DNA of 41,296 nt from Streptomyces sp. NRRL F-4489 (GTDB lineage Bacteria; Actinomycetota; Actinomycetes; Streptomycetales; Streptomycetaceae). Shown here one piece after another: positions 9,113-17,670 of the stretch (the first letter of the stretch is position 1; the number at the start of each line of letters is the position of its first letter). The notes beneath the pieces were generated by a model that did not search any database, was not told where the DNA came from, and was given only the letters and a program-made list of their open reading frames with translations. The position numbers and the translations under genes are program-made. The stretch is from assembly GCF_001509485.1 (NCBI RefSeq), contig NZ_LLZI01000250.1:1-41296 (forward strand). The letters run 5' to 3'.

Positions 9113-9386
9113 GCGCCGTTCCCCGCCGCGCCGCGTCCCGCTTGAGACCTTTCGCACAGATCCGTACCGCGCACCCCCTTTCCACCGGACCGTCCCGGAC
9201 GGCGAAACGCCTGGTGAGAGCGGGGAAACCGGCCCGGGGCAGCGGTCGGCCGGGCCGCCTTTCTAAGAAAACGCTCATCACCCGCTGTGCAACCCTTCCG
9301 GTCGGCCTCCCGTCTGACAGGGCAATCAACCGCCTGCGGCAGGGGGACGGCGAGAAGCAGTCGAGCGACGAAGGGCTGAGGAGCAG
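9113..9386 (+). promoter_or_regulatory. LCP upstream region with candidate ECF (sigma-E-like) promoter
   Basis: Together with the rho terminator this fills the 336-nt gap between rho and the LCP gene. At 9289-9317, GCAACC and CGTCTGA are separated by 16 nt. This resembles extracytoplasmic-function promoters with an AAC -35 and a CGTC -10, close to what I recall for S. coelicolor sigma-E, which controls cell-envelope genes. A short A-rich segment TTCTAAGAAAAC lies at 9261-9272. GAGGAG at 9379-9384 is the ribosome binding site. No gene is credible in the gap. Confidence 0.45.
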
Positions 9387-10511
9387 ATGGCGCCACGCGA
9401 CGGGAGCGCACCGCAGAACGGCAGCCGCGGCCGCGCGCTGCGCCCCACCGGCCGCCGCCGCAAGGCGCCGCCCCGGGGCCGCCGGATCCTGACCGTCACG
9501 CTGTGCGCGCTGGTCAGCGTGGTGCTGCTGGGCGGCGCCGGCCTCGGCTACGTCTACTTCAAGCTCAACGGCAACCTCAAGGGCGTGGACATCAACGCCG
9601 CGCTCGGCCGCGACCGGCCCAAGAACGTCGACAACGGCTCGATGGACATCCTCGTCATGGGCTCCGACTCCCGGGCCGGGAAGAACGCCGCCTACGGCCG
9701 GGACGAGGGCGGTGCGCGCTCCGACACCGCGATGGTCGTGCACGTCTACCGCGGCCACCAGAAGGCCGGCGTCGTCAGCATCCCCCGGGACACCCTGATC
9801 ACCCGGCCCGACTGCACCAAGGACGGCCGGCCCGTGCCGGGCGCGCGGCGGGTGATGTTCAACACCGCCTTCGAGGTCGGCGGCCCGGCGTGCGCGGTCA
9901 AGACCGTGGAGTCGATGAGCGGCATCCGCATGGACCACTTCCTGGAAGTCGACTTCACCGGCTTCAAGAAGCTCATCGACGCGCTCGGCGGCGTCCCGAT
10001 CACCACCACCAAGCCGATCAACGACAAGTACAGCCACCTGCACCTCGCGCCCGGCACGCACACCCTCAACGGCGAGGACGCCCTCGGCCTCGTCCGCACC
10101 CGGCACGGCGTCCCCGGCGGCGACGGCAGCGACCTGGGCCGCATCCAGCTCCAGCAGACCTTCGTCAAGGCGCTGATGCAGCAGGTCCGCAGCGTCGGCG
10201 TGCTCACCAACCCCGCCAAGCTCTACGCCATCGCCGACACCGCCACCAAGGCCGTCACCACCGACACCGACCTGAACTCCGTCACCGCGCTGACCGGCCT
10301 CGGAAAGGAACTGGGCGGCATCCCCTCCGACCGCGTCGACATGGTGACCCTGCCGGTCGCCTACGACCCGGCCGACCCCGACCGCGTGCTGCCGCTGACC
10401 GCGCAGAGCCGCATGGTCTGGGACGCGCTCCGCACCGACCAGGACATCCCCAAGGCCGCGCTCAAGGGCTCGGCGGGTGACAAGGGCGGTACGGCCCACT
10501 ACGTCAAGTAG
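9387..10511 (+). CDS. LytR-CpsA-Psr (LCP) family cell-wall glycopolymer ligase
   Basis: Type II membrane protein (374 aa). An Arg/Lys-rich cytoplasmic N-terminus (1-33) is followed by one membrane span at about 34-56, then the extracytoplasmic LCP domain. Conserved features include MGSDSR (91-96), ARSDTAMV (110-117) and SIPRDTLI (131-138), whose Arg/Asp residues bind the polyprenyl pyrophosphate, then VDFTGFKKLIDALGGVPI and LNGEDALGLVRTRH. LCP proteins transfer teichoic-acid-like or arabinogalactan-like polymers from lipid carrier to peptidoglycan. Which polymer is used here is unknown. The gene is absent from the matching mycobacterial order, so it looks like an insertion between rho and rpmE. 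ATG with GAGGAG just upstream. Confidence 0.93.
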   Translation: MAPRDGSAPQNGSRGRALRPTGRRRKAPPRGRRILTVTLCALVSVVLLGGAGLGYVYFKLNGNLKGVDINAALGRDRPKNVDNGSMDILVMGSDSRAGKNAAYGRDEGGARSDTAMVVHVYRGHQKAGVVSIPRDTLITRPDCTKDGRPVPGARRVMFNTAFEVGGPACAVKTVESMSGIRMDHFLEVDFTGFKKLIDALGGVPITTTKPINDKYSHLHLAPGTHTLNGEDALGLVRTRHGVPGGDGSDLGRIQLQQTFVKALMQQVRSVGVLTNPAKLYAIADTATKAVTTDTDLNSVTALTGLGKELGGIPSDRVDMVTLPVAYDPADPDRVLPLTAQSRMVWDALRTDQDIPKAALKGSAGDKGGTAHYVK

Positions 10512-10537
10512 CCGTCCCCGGGCCCCCGGCGGCCCGG

Positions 10538-10563
10538 GGAATACCGGCGGCCGCACCCCGGTT
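10538..10563 (+). promoter_or_regulatory. Sigma-R promoter of rpmE
   Basis: GGGAAT (GGAAT at 10538-10542) and GTT (10561-10563) with an 18-nt spacer form a perfect match to the sigma-R consensus. Control of the zinc-containing L31 gene rpmE1 by sigma-R has been reported for S. coelicolor, which supports the call. Confidence 0.75.
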
Positions 10564-10665
10564 TTGGGAGATACGGCCAGTCCTGGCAGACTGGATCGTC
10601 GGCCCCGGTTCACGTGACGCAAACCGCGCCACGACCCGGTGCACTCCCGAACCTAGGAGAATCCC

Positions 10666-10887
10666 TTGAAGCGCGACATCCACCCGGAGTACGTCGAGAC
10701 CCAGGTCAGCTGCACCTGCGGCGCGTCGTTCACCACCCGTAGCACCGTGGCCGGCGGCACCATCCGTGCCGACATCTGCTCCGAGTGCCACCCGTTCTAC
10801 ACCGGCAAGCAGAAGATCCTGGACACGGGCGGCCGCGTGGCCCGCTTCGAGGCCCGCTTCGGCAAGAACGCCAAGGCCGCGAAGTAG
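10666..10887 (+). CDS. rpmE: Ribosomal protein L31, zinc-binding form
   Basis: Large-subunit protein of 73 aa. It keeps the Zn-binding cysteines: C16 and C18 in SCTCGASF and C37/C40 in CSECHPFY. It is therefore the C+ form, not the Zur-regulated C-minus paralogue. The start is TTG at 10666, 5 nt after AGGAGA (10655-10660); no ATG or GTG fits better and the sequence begins MKRDIHPEY as in the family. Its promoter is a sigma-R match, fitting a protein whose zinc thiols are oxidation-sensitive. Confidence 0.97.
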   Translation: MKRDIHPEYVETQVSCTCGASFTTRSTVAGGTIRADICSECHPFYTGKQKILDTGGRVARFEARFGKNAKAAK

Positions 10888-10899
10888 CGACCCGCAAGG

Positions 10900-10950
10900 C
10901 GCCGGTCTCCGGTCGCCCCCGGACAGGGGGGACCGGACCGGCGTCTTTGT
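10900..10950 (+). terminator. Terminator after rpmE
   Basis: A GC-rich imperfect inverted repeat starts 12 nt after the rpmE stop: CGCCGGTC...CCGGTC on the left pairs with GACCGGACCGGCG on the right, with an inner CCCCC/GGGGG step. It is followed directly by TCTTTGT, a T-rich run consistent with intrinsic termination. Confidence 0.7.
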
Positions 10951-11055
10951 CGTCCGTACCCTCCGCCCGCCCGGCCGGGGGACGGCCCGCCGCACCGCGG
11001 CAGCGGGGCACCCCGCCCCGGAAAGCCACACCAGCAGTCAGCAGAGGAACACACG

Positions 11056-12126
11056 ATGTTCGAGGCGGTCGAGGAACTGGTCGGCGAGCACGCCGCCCTT
11101 GAGAAGCGGCTGGCCGACCCCGCGGTCCACGCCGATCAGCGCGAGGCCATGCGGCTCCACAAGCGCTACGCCGAGCTGACCCCGATCATCGCCACGTACC
11201 GCGCGTGGAAGCGGACCGGCGACGACATCGGGACCGCCCGCGAACTGGCCGCGGACGACCCGGAGTTCGCCGACGAGGTCAAGGAGCTCGACGCCCGCCG
11301 CACCGAGCTGACCGAGAAGCTCCGGCTGCTGCTCGTCCCGCGCGACCCCAGCGACGACAAGGACGTCATCCTCGAGGTCAAGGCCGGCGAGGGCGGCGAG
11401 GAGTCCGCGCTGTTCGCCGGCGACCTGCTGCGGATGTACCTGCGCTACGCCGAGCGGGTCGGCTGGAAGACCGAGATCCTGGACGCCAACGAGTCCGACC
11501 TCGGCGGCTACAAGGACGTCCAGGTCGCGGTGAAGGCCAAGGGCGGCGCCGAGCCCGGCCAGGGCGTCTGGGCGCGGCTGAAGTACGAGGGCGGGGTGCA
11601 CCGCGTCCAGCGGGTGCCCGCCACCGAGTCCCAGGGCCGCATCCACACCTCCGCGGCCGGCGTGCTCGTCACCCCCGAGGCCGAGGAGGTCGAGGTGGAG
11701 ATCAACGCCAACGACCTGCGGATCGACGTCTACCGCTCGTCCGGCCCCGGCGGCCAGTCCGTCAACACCACCGACTCCGCCGTCCGGATCACCCACCTGC
11801 CCACCGGCATCGTGGTCTCCTGCCAGAACGAGAAGAGCCAGCTCCAGAACAAGGAGCAGGCCCTGCGCATCCTCCGCTCGCGGCTGCTGGCCGCGGCCCA
11901 GGAGGAGGCCGAGCGGGAGGCGTCCGACGCCCGGCGCAGCCAGGTGCGCACCGTCGACCGCTCCGAGCGCATCCGCACGTACAACTACCCGGAGAACCGC
12001 ATCTCGGACCACCGGGTCGGCTTCAAGGCGTACAACCTCGACCAGGTGCTCGACGGCGAGCTGGACCCGGTCATCCAGGCGTGCGTCGACGCCGACGCGG
12101 CGGCCAAGCTCGCCGCCGCACAGTAA
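11056..12126 (+). CDS. prfA: Peptide chain release factor 1
   Basis: RF1 (356 aa) recognises UAA and UAG and triggers peptide release. The codon-reading tripeptide is PAT at 188-190 (RF1 type, not the SPF of RF2). The catalytic GGQ is at 232-234 in [21 protein letters not shown]. prmC, the methyltransferase that modifies this Gln, starts 36 nt downstream, so modifier and substrate are coupled. The ATG is preceded by AGAGGAA. Length is normal. Confidence 0.97.
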   Translation: MFEAVEELVGEHAALEKRLADPAVHADQREAMRLHKRYAELTPIIATYRAWKRTGDDIGTARELAADDPEFADEVKELDARRTELTEKLRLLLVPRDPSDDKDVILEVKAGEGGEESALFAGDLLRMYLRYAERVGWKTEILDANESDLGGYKDVQVAVKAKGGAEPGQGVWARLKYEGGVHRVQRVPATESQGRIHTSAAGVLVTPEAEEVEVEINANDLRIDVYRSSGPGGQSVNTTDSAVRITHLPTGIVVSCQNEKSQLQNKEQALRILRSRLLAAAQEEAEREASDARRSQVRTVDRSERIRTYNYPENRISDHRVGFKAYNLDQVLDGELDPVIQACVDADAAAKLAAAQ

Positions 12127-12162
12127 GAACGCACAACCCGTCCGCACGGCTGGAGGACCCCC

Positions 12163-13008
12163 GTGAACCTGCTGCTCGCCGAGGTGGCCCAGGCCACCCA
12201 GCGGCTGGCCGACGCCGGTGTGCCCTCACCGCGCTTCGACGCCGAGGAGCTGGCCGCGCACGTGCACGGCGTCAAGCGCAGCCAGCTGCACACCGTCCCC
12301 GACGCGGACTTCGACGCCCGCTACTGGGAGGCCGTCGCCCGCCGCGAGGCGCGCGAACCGCTCCAGCACATCACCGGCCGGGCGTTCTTCCGCTACCTCG
12401 AACTCGCCGTCGGGCCAGGGGTGTTCGTGCCCCGGCCGGAGACCGAGTCGGTGGTCGGCTGGGCCATAGACGCGGTCCGCGCCATGGACGTCGTCGAACC
12501 GCTCATCGTCGACCTGTGCACCGGATCCGGCGCGATCGCGCTGGCCCTGGCGCAGGAGGTGCCGCGGTCCCGGGTGCACGCCGTGGAGCTGTCCGACGAC
12601 GCCCTGGCCTACGCGCGCAAGAACGTCGAGGGGTCCCGCGTCGTTCTCCACCAGGGCGACGCGCTTTCCGCCCTCCCCGAACTGGACGGGCAGGTCGACC
12701 TGGTGATCTCCAACCCGCCGTACATCCCGCTCACCGAGTGGGAGCACGTGGCGCCGGAGGCCCGCGACCACGATCCGGAGCTGGCGCTGTTCTCCGGCGA
12801 GGACGGGCTGGACACCATCCGCGGCATCGAGCGGACCGCGCACCGCCTGCTGCGGCCCGGCGGCGTGGTCGTCATCGAGCACGCCGACACCCAGGGCGGC
12901 CAGGTGCCGTGGATCTTCAGCGAGGAGCAGGGCTGGGCGGACGCGGCCGATCACCCCGACCTCAACAACCGGCCCCGTTTCGCCACCGCCCGCCGGGCCA
13001 CGCCATGA
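12163..13008 (+). CDS. prmC: Release factor glutamine N5-methyltransferase
   Basis: SAM-dependent enzyme (281 aa) that methylates the GGQ glutamine of RF1 and RF2. The N-terminal helical domain (to about residue 75) binds the release factor. The SAM loop DLCTGSGAIALAL is at 117-129, and NPPYIP, the glutamine-binding N-P-P-Y, at 184-189. PRPETE (90-95) is also conserved. Start is GTG at 12163 with TGGAGGA about 7 nt upstream. Confidence 0.96.
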   Translation: MNLLLAEVAQATQRLADAGVPSPRFDAEELAAHVHGVKRSQLHTVPDADFDARYWEAVARREAREPLQHITGRAFFRYLELAVGPGVFVPRPETESVVGWAIDAVRAMDVVEPLIVDLCTGSGAIALALAQEVPRSRVHAVELSDDALAYARKNVEGSRVVLHQGDALSALPELDGQVDLVISNPPYIPLTEWEHVAPEARDHDPELALFSGEDGLDTIRGIERTAHRLLRPGGVVVIEHADTQGGQVPWIFSEEQGWADAADHPDLNNRPRFATARRATP

Positions 13009-13090
13009 GCCGCCCGCCCCGGCGCCCGATGCCGCCGACGCATCCGCAGTATTCGTTCCGCGTAACCGTTTTGCACGAGGAGGACCGCTA

Positions 13091-13738
13091 ATGGCACGGC
13101 GATACGACTGCAGCGACGCGACCGACCGCGCGACCGGCCTGCGTGAGGCCGCCTCGGCCGTCCGCCGCGGCGAGCTGGTCGTGCTGCCGACCGACACCGT
13201 CTACGGCATCGGCGCGGACGCCTTCAGCCCGGAGGCCGTCGGCGATCTGCTGGAGGCGAAGGGCCGCGGCCGGGGGATGCCGTCCCCGGTCCTGGTCGGG
13301 TCCCCCAACACCCTGCACGGCCTGGTCACCGAGTTCTCCGAGCAGGCGTGGGAGCTGGTCGACGCGTTCTGGCCGGGCGCGCTGACCCTCGTCGCCCGGC
13401 ACCAGCCGTCGCTGACCTGGGATCTGGGCGAGACCCGCGGGACGGTCGCGGTCCGGATGCCGCTGCACCCGGTCGCCATCGAGCTGCTGGGGGAGTTCGG
13501 CCCGATGGCGGTCTCCAGCGCCAACCTCTCCGGCCACCCCTCCCCGCAGGACTGCGACGCCGCCCAGGAGATGCTCGGCGACTCCGTCTCCGTCTACCTC
13601 GACGCCGGCCCGACGCCCGCCGCGGTGCCCTCCTCCATCGTGGACGTCACCGGCCCGGTGCCGGTACTGCTGCGCGAGGGCGCGATCGGCGCCGACGAGC
13701 TCCGCAAGGTGGTACCCGAGCTCGAGGTGGCCAATTGA
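13091..13738 (+). CDS. L-threonylcarbamoyladenylate synthase, short Sua5/YrdC type
   Basis: Protein of 215 aa from the YrdC/Sua5 family, which makes threonylcarbamoyl-AMP from threonine, bicarbonate and ATP for the t6A37 modification of ANN-decoding tRNAs. LPTDTVYGIGADA (residues 32-44), KGRGRGMPSPVLV, FWPGALTLV, VAVRMPLH and SSANLSG are all present. In KxRP the family residues are varied (KGRGRGMP). The C-terminal Sua5 domain is absent. ATG at 13091 with GAGGAGGA upstream. Its stop overlaps the next start by one base (TGATG). It uses threonine, made by the genes on the left of the window. Confidence 0.92.
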   Translation: MARRYDCSDATDRATGLREAASAVRRGELVVLPTDTVYGIGADAFSPEAVGDLLEAKGRGRGMPSPVLVGSPNTLHGLVTEFSEQAWELVDAFWPGALTLVARHQPSLTWDLGETRGTVAVRMPLHPVAIELLGEFGPMAVSSANLSGHPSPQDCDAAQEMLGDSVSVYLDAGPTPAAVPSSIVDVTGPVPVLLREGAIGADELRKVVPELEVAN

Positions 13739-14430
13739 TGCCGCCCCCGGGGCGTGGCATAGCGGTCCCGGGCGGCGACCCCCTCTCCGCCCCGGCGGAC
13801 CCCGCGCCCTGTTTCCGGATCCTCCACGTCAGCACCGGCAACGTCTGCCGCTCGCCGATCACCGAACGGCTGCACCGCCACGCCCTCCAGGAGCGCCTGG
13901 GCTCCGCGCAGGCCGTGCGCGGCTGCGGGCTGCTGGTCGAGAGCGCCGGCACCTGGGGCCACGAAGGCGCCCCCATGGAGGCGCACGCGGCGACGGTGCT
14001 GGCCGACTACGGCGCGGACCCGGCCGGCTTCATCGGCCGCGAACTCCTCGACGAGCACGTCATCCGGGCCGACCTGGTGCTCACCGCCACCCGCGACCAC
14101 CGCGCCCAGGTCATCTCCATGGGCCACTCCGCCGGGCTGCGGACCTTCACCCTGAAGGAGTTCAACCGGCTGGTGCGCGCGATAGACCCGGCCACCCTCC
14201 CGGCACCCGACCCGGACCTGCCCGGCGGCGGGCTGGTCGAGCGCGCCCGCGCCCTGGTCGGCGCGGCCGCCGCGCTGCGCGGCTGGCTGCTGGCGCCCAA
14301 CCCGGAGTCCGACGAGGTCTACGACCCCTACGGCGCGCCGATCACGTTCTTCCGCTCCATCGGCGAGGAGATCAACCGCGCCCTGGACCCGGTCGTCACG
14401 GCGCTGACGGGCGTACCGGCGCCCGCGTAA
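13738..14430 (+). CDS. Low-molecular-weight tyrosine-phosphatase-like protein with nucleophile Cys replaced by Ser
   Basis: Protein of 230 aa translationally coupled to the preceding Sua5-type gene. The LMW-PTP P-loop reads VSTGNVCRSP (residues 31-40). In active enzymes it is V-C-x-G-N-x-C-R-S, so the catalytic cysteine is Ser32 here, while the Arg (R38) and the second Cys are kept. The general-acid loop survives as DPYG near residue 196. In YwlE-type enzymes a Cys-to-Ser change abolishes phosphatase activity, so this is probably a phosphate- or phosphoprotein-binding pseudoenzyme, or acts by another chemistry. There is an N-terminal extension of about 25 residues and an Ala/Pro-rich insert near 150. 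In Bacillus the phosphatase ywlE also follows ywlC. Confidence 0.85.
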   Translation: MPPPGRGIAVPGGDPLSAPADPAPCFRILHVSTGNVCRSPITERLHRHALQERLGSAQAVRGCGLLVESAGTWGHEGAPMEAHAATVLADYGADPAGFIGRELLDEHVIRADLVLTATRDHRAQVISMGHSAGLRTFTLKEFNRLVRAIDPATLPAPDPDLPGGGLVERARALVGAAAALRGWLLAPNPESDEVYDPYGAPITFFRSIGEEINRALDPVVTALTGVPAPA

Positions 14431-14581
14431 CGGGCCGGCGGCGCACGCGGGCCGCCTGACCGCCCGCGCGGCACCGGCGGCCCGGAGCCCCGGCGCCCGG
14501 CCCGAAGGCCCCCTGAGCGGCCCTGGAGCCCCTCTGGCGGCCCCCGGGCCGGCCCCGCCCCCGTTGGCCGCGCACACCGCG

Positions 14582-14616
14582 CCCGATCCCGGGGCCGCGC
14601 CTACAGTGGGATCGGG
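14582..14616. repeat. Inverted repeat in the glyA-like promoter region
   Basis: A perfect 9-bp inverted repeat CCCGATCCC (14582-14590) and GGGATCGGG (14608-14616) brackets a -10-like TACAGT (14602-14607). It could be an operator or a leader hairpin. It lies 82-116 nt before the ATG of the SHMT-like gene, in a 267-nt gap that also holds GC-rich hairpins near 14490-14555. Confidence 0.5.
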
Positions 14617-14697
14617 GCCTGCCCGGTACGCAGGGCCGGACGGTCCCCGGGGGCACGTGCGACGTGCCCTGGTCCCGTACGAGGCCCGGAGCCAGCG

Positions 14698-16086
14698 ATG
14701 CCCGCCACCACCGCGTCATCCCGCCGCACCTCCCCGCCCGGCCGCGCCACCGCCGCCGGACCCCGGACCGCCGCCGCGGCCGAGACCGCCCAGGAGCGGG
14801 CGCGCGCCGCCGCCCGCGACGAGGTCACCCGGCCCCCCGGCACCCCGGACTTCGCCGCACTGCTCGACCAGGACCCCGAGATCGCCGGGGTGCTGCTCGC
14901 CGAGAGCGCCCGGCAGGCCGACGGCCTCCAGCTCATCGCCGCCGAGAACTTCGCCTCGCCGGCCGTCCTCGCCGCCCTCGGCTCCCCGCTCGCCAACAAG
15001 TACGCCGAGGGCTACCCCGGCGCCCGGCACCACGGCGGCTGCGAGATCGTCGATCTGGCCGAGCGGATCGCGGTGGAGCGCGCCAAGGCCCTGTTCGGCG
15101 CCGAGCACGCCAACGTCCAGTCCCACTCCGGGTCCTCCGCCGTACTCGCCGCGTACGCCGCCCTGCTGCGCCCGGGGGACACCGTGCTGGCCATGTCCCT
15201 GCCGCACGGCGGCCACCTCACCCACGGCTCCCCGGCGAACTTCTCCGGCCGCTGGTTCGACTTCGCCGGCTACGGCGTGGACGAGGCGAGCGGCCTGCTG
15301 GACTACGCCGCGATCCGCGCGCTGGCCCGCGCCCGGCGGCCCAAGGCCCTGGTCTGCGGCTCGATCTCGTATCCCCGGCACATCGACTACGCGGCGCTGC
15401 GCGATATCGCCGACGAGACCGGCGCGTACCTGATCGCCGATGTGGCGCACCCGATGGGCCTGATCGCCGGCGGCGCGGCGCCCAGCCCGGTGCCGTACGC
15501 CGACGTGGTGTGCGCGACCACCCACAAGGTGCTGCGTGGGCCGCGCGGCGGGATGATCCTGTGCCGGGCGCGGCTGGCCGAGCGGATCGACCGGGCGGTG
15601 TTCCCGTTCACCCAGGGCGGCGCCCAGATGAACGCGGTGGCCGCCAAGGCGGTGGCGTTCGCCGAGGCCGCCACCCCCGCGTTCCGGGCCTACGCGCGGC
15701 AGGTCGTCGCCAACGCCCGGGCGCTGGCCGGGGCGCTCGCCGAGCAGGGCCTGGCGGTCACCACCGGCGGCACCGACACCCATCTGATCACCGCGGACAC
15801 CGCGCCGCTGGGCGTGGAGGCGCGCACCGCGCGGGGCCGGCTGGCCGCCGCCGGGATCGTCCTGGACATCTGCGCGCTGCCGCGCGGCGCGGCCCCCGGG
15901 GCAGGCGGCGGCTGGCCGGCCGGTATCCGGCTGGGCACCGCCGCGGTCACCACCCAGGGCATGGGCGTGGCCGAGATGCACCGGATCGCCGAGCTGATCG
16001 GGGCGGCGCTGCGCGAGGAGGGCGCGGTGCGCGCGGCGGTCGCCGGGCTCGTCGGCCGGTTCCCGCCCTATCCCGAAGAGGGCTGA
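14698..16086 (+). CDS. Serine hydroxymethyltransferase-like protein (divergent GlyA paralogue)
   Basis: Fold-I PLP protein (462 aa) of the SHMT family. The PLP lysine is K277 in ATTHKVLRGPRGG. SGS, LPHGGHLTHGSP, DVAH and the carboxylate-binding Arg in AGIRLGTAAVT are kept. It departs from ordinary GlyA in several ways: an Ala/Arg-rich N-terminal extension of about 50 residues; the RYYGG of the active site is RHHGG (111-112), replacing a Tyr implicated in catalysis; HSGSQANAAVY is HSGSSAVLAAY; and VNKNxVPxD is LDICALP. It may therefore be an aldolase or a transferase with altered folate use. Its place before the atp operon is where glyA sits in Bacillus. Start ATG at 14698. Confidence 0.85.
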   Translation: MPATTASSRRTSPPGRATAAGPRTAAAAETAQERARAAARDEVTRPPGTPDFAALLDQDPEIAGVLLAESARQADGLQLIAAENFASPAVLAALGSPLANKYAEGYPGARHHGGCEIVDLAERIAVERAKALFGAEHANVQSHSGSSAVLAAYAALLRPGDTVLAMSLPHGGHLTHGSPANFSGRWFDFAGYGVDEASGLLDYAAIRALARARRPKALVCGSISYPRHIDYAALRDIADETGAYLIADVAHPMGLIAGGAAPSPVPYADVVCATTHKVLRGPRGGMILCRARLAERIDRAVFPFTQGGAQMNAVAAKAVAFAEAATPAFRAYARQVVANARALAGALAEQGLAVTTGGTDTHLITADTAPLGVEARTARGRLAAAGIVLDICALPRGAAPGAGGGWPAGIRLGTAAVTTQGMGVAEMHRIAELIGAALREEGAVRAAVAGLVGRFPPYPEEG

Positions 16087-16227
16087 ATTCCGCCCTGGTG
16101 CCGGCCGGCCCGGGAACCGCCCGCGGGGTGGCCGCGTCCTTCCCCGTATTCCCCTGTGTCACGGCCACCGGCCGGACACGCATAAGGTGTGGGGCTGTGA
16201 TGGCCAGCTATCTCGATGGGGCAGCCC

Positions 16228-17565
16228 GTGCGTGAATACCTGCTGACGCTGTGCGTCACTGCCGCGGTGACCTACCTCCTGACCGGGCCGGTGCGGAAGT
16301 TCGCGATCGCCGCCGGTGCGATGCCGGAGATCCGCGCGCGGGACGTCCACCGCGAGCCGACGCCGCGCCTGGGCGGGATCGCGATGTTCGGCGGGCTGTG
16401 CGCGGGACTGCTGGTGGCCGCGCACCTGACCAACCTCAAGAGCGTCTTCGAGACGAACGAGCCGCGCGCCCTGCTGTCCGGCGCCGCGCTGATCTGGATC
16501 CTCGGCGTCCTGGACGACAAGTGGGGCGTGGACGCGCTGGTCAAGCTGGGCGGCCAGATGATCGCCGCGGGTGTGATGGTCCTCCAGGGCCTGACCATCC
16601 TCTACCTCCCGGTGCCCGGTATCGGCACGGTCGCGCTGACCCCGATGCAGGGCACGCTGCTGACCGTCGCCCTGGTCGTGATCACCATCAACGCGGTGAA
16701 CTTCGTCGACGGCCTGGACGGCCTGGCGTCCGGCATGGTCTGCATCGCCGCGGCCGCGTTCTTCATGTACACCTACCGGCTCTGGTTCGGCTACGGCATC
16801 GAGGCGGCGGCGCCCGCCACCCTCTTCTCGGTCGTGCTGATGGGCATGTGCCTGGGCTTCCTGCCGCACAACATGCACCCGGCGCGGATCTTCATGGGCG
16901 ACTCGGGGTCGATGCTGATCGGCCTGGTCATGGCGGCCGGCGCGGTCTCGCTGACCGGCCAGGTGGACCCCGACCTGCTCAACCAGAAGGCGGGCGGTCT
17001 GCGCGAGGCGACCCACGCGATGGTGCCGGTCTACATCCCGCTGCTGCTGCCGCTGACGATCATCGCGGTGCCGGTCGCGGACCTGTTTCTGGCCATTGTG
17101 CGGCGGACGTGGCAGGGCCAGTCGCCGTTCGCCGCGGACCGCGGGCACCTGCACCACCGGCTGCTGGAGATCGGCCATTCCCACAGCCGCGCGGTGCTGA
17201 TCATGTACTTCTGGTCGGCGCTGATCGCGTTCGGCGCGGTGGCGTACTCGGCGAACGACGCGAGCATGTGGATCGTCCTGGGGATCGTGCTGCTCAGCGC
17301 GGTGGGCCTGGTGCTGCTCCTGCTGCCGCGCTTCACCCCGCGCGCCCCGATGTGGGCCCAGCGGCTGGTGCCGCCGCGCTACCGCCGGGTGGTGCGCGTA
17401 CCGGCGGCCGGGGCCGCGGAGGCCGGCGCGGGCCGGTCCGGGGAGGCCGCCGGGGAGCCGGGGGAGGAGCGCCGGGCGGCGCTCGCCGCCGGGCTGCACG
17501 GCGCCACGGCGATCGGCGACCGGTCACGCTTCGTGGACCGCAGGAAGGCCGGGAGTCATCACTGA
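16228..17565 (+). CDS. WecA/TagO-like undecaprenyl-phosphate sugar-1-phosphate transferase
   Basis: Polytopic membrane protein (445 aa, about 11 spans) of the MraY/WecA family, which links a UDP-sugar 1-phosphate (usually GlcNAc or a related sugar) to polyprenyl phosphate to start a cell-wall glycopolymer. Motifs are DDKWG (96-100), NFVDGLDGLA (158-167), the catalytic-site GDSGSM (224-229) and HLHHR (307-311). I choose GTG at 16228 (VREYLLTL), 7 nt after a GATGGGG Shine-Dalgarno-like run; an ATG at 16216 lies inside that run. The C-terminal 70 residues are a cytoplasmic Ala/Gly/Glu-rich tail. M. tuberculosis has rfe/wecA at the same place before atpB. The LCP gene of this window could act later in the same pathway (inference). 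Confidence 0.93.
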   Translation: MREYLLTLCVTAAVTYLLTGPVRKFAIAAGAMPEIRARDVHREPTPRLGGIAMFGGLCAGLLVAAHLTNLKSVFETNEPRALLSGAALIWILGVLDDKWGVDALVKLGGQMIAAGVMVLQGLTILYLPVPGIGTVALTPMQGTLLTVALVVITINAVNFVDGLDGLASGMVCIAAAAFFMYTYRLWFGYGIEAAAPATLFSVVLMGMCLGFLPHNMHPARIFMGDSGSMLIGLVMAAGAVSLTGQVDPDLLNQKAGGLREATHAMVPVYIPLLLPLTIIAVPVADLFLAIVRRTWQGQSPFAADRGHLHHRLLEIGHSHSRAVLIMYFWSALIAFGAVAYSANDASMWIVLGIVLLSAVGLVLLLLPRFTPRAPMWAQRLVPPRYRRVVRVPAAGAAEAGAGRSGEAAGEPGEERRAALAAGLHGATAIGDRSRFVDRRKAGSHH

Positions 17566-17670
17566 GGTGCCCGGAAGTCGCCCGCACGGGTGTCGGGAAT
17601 CGGGATCGTTGACCCCATACCAGACAAAGTGCGGGCCGTCAGTGCACCTATGTGCGCCGTCACTCTCACG

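Noticed and set aside
6702..10622. Open frame of 1306 codons on the - strand opposite rho and the LCP gene
   Set aside because: GC-rich shadow of strongly conserved + strand genes; no recognisable domain.
10564..10665. Zur operator before rpmE
   Set aside because: No Zur-like palindrome was seen, and the product is the zinc-containing form, which is not expected to be Zur-repressed.
14431..14697. Glycine riboswitch before the SHMT-like gene
   Set aside because: Conserved aptamer core elements are absent; only GC hairpins and one inverted repeat.
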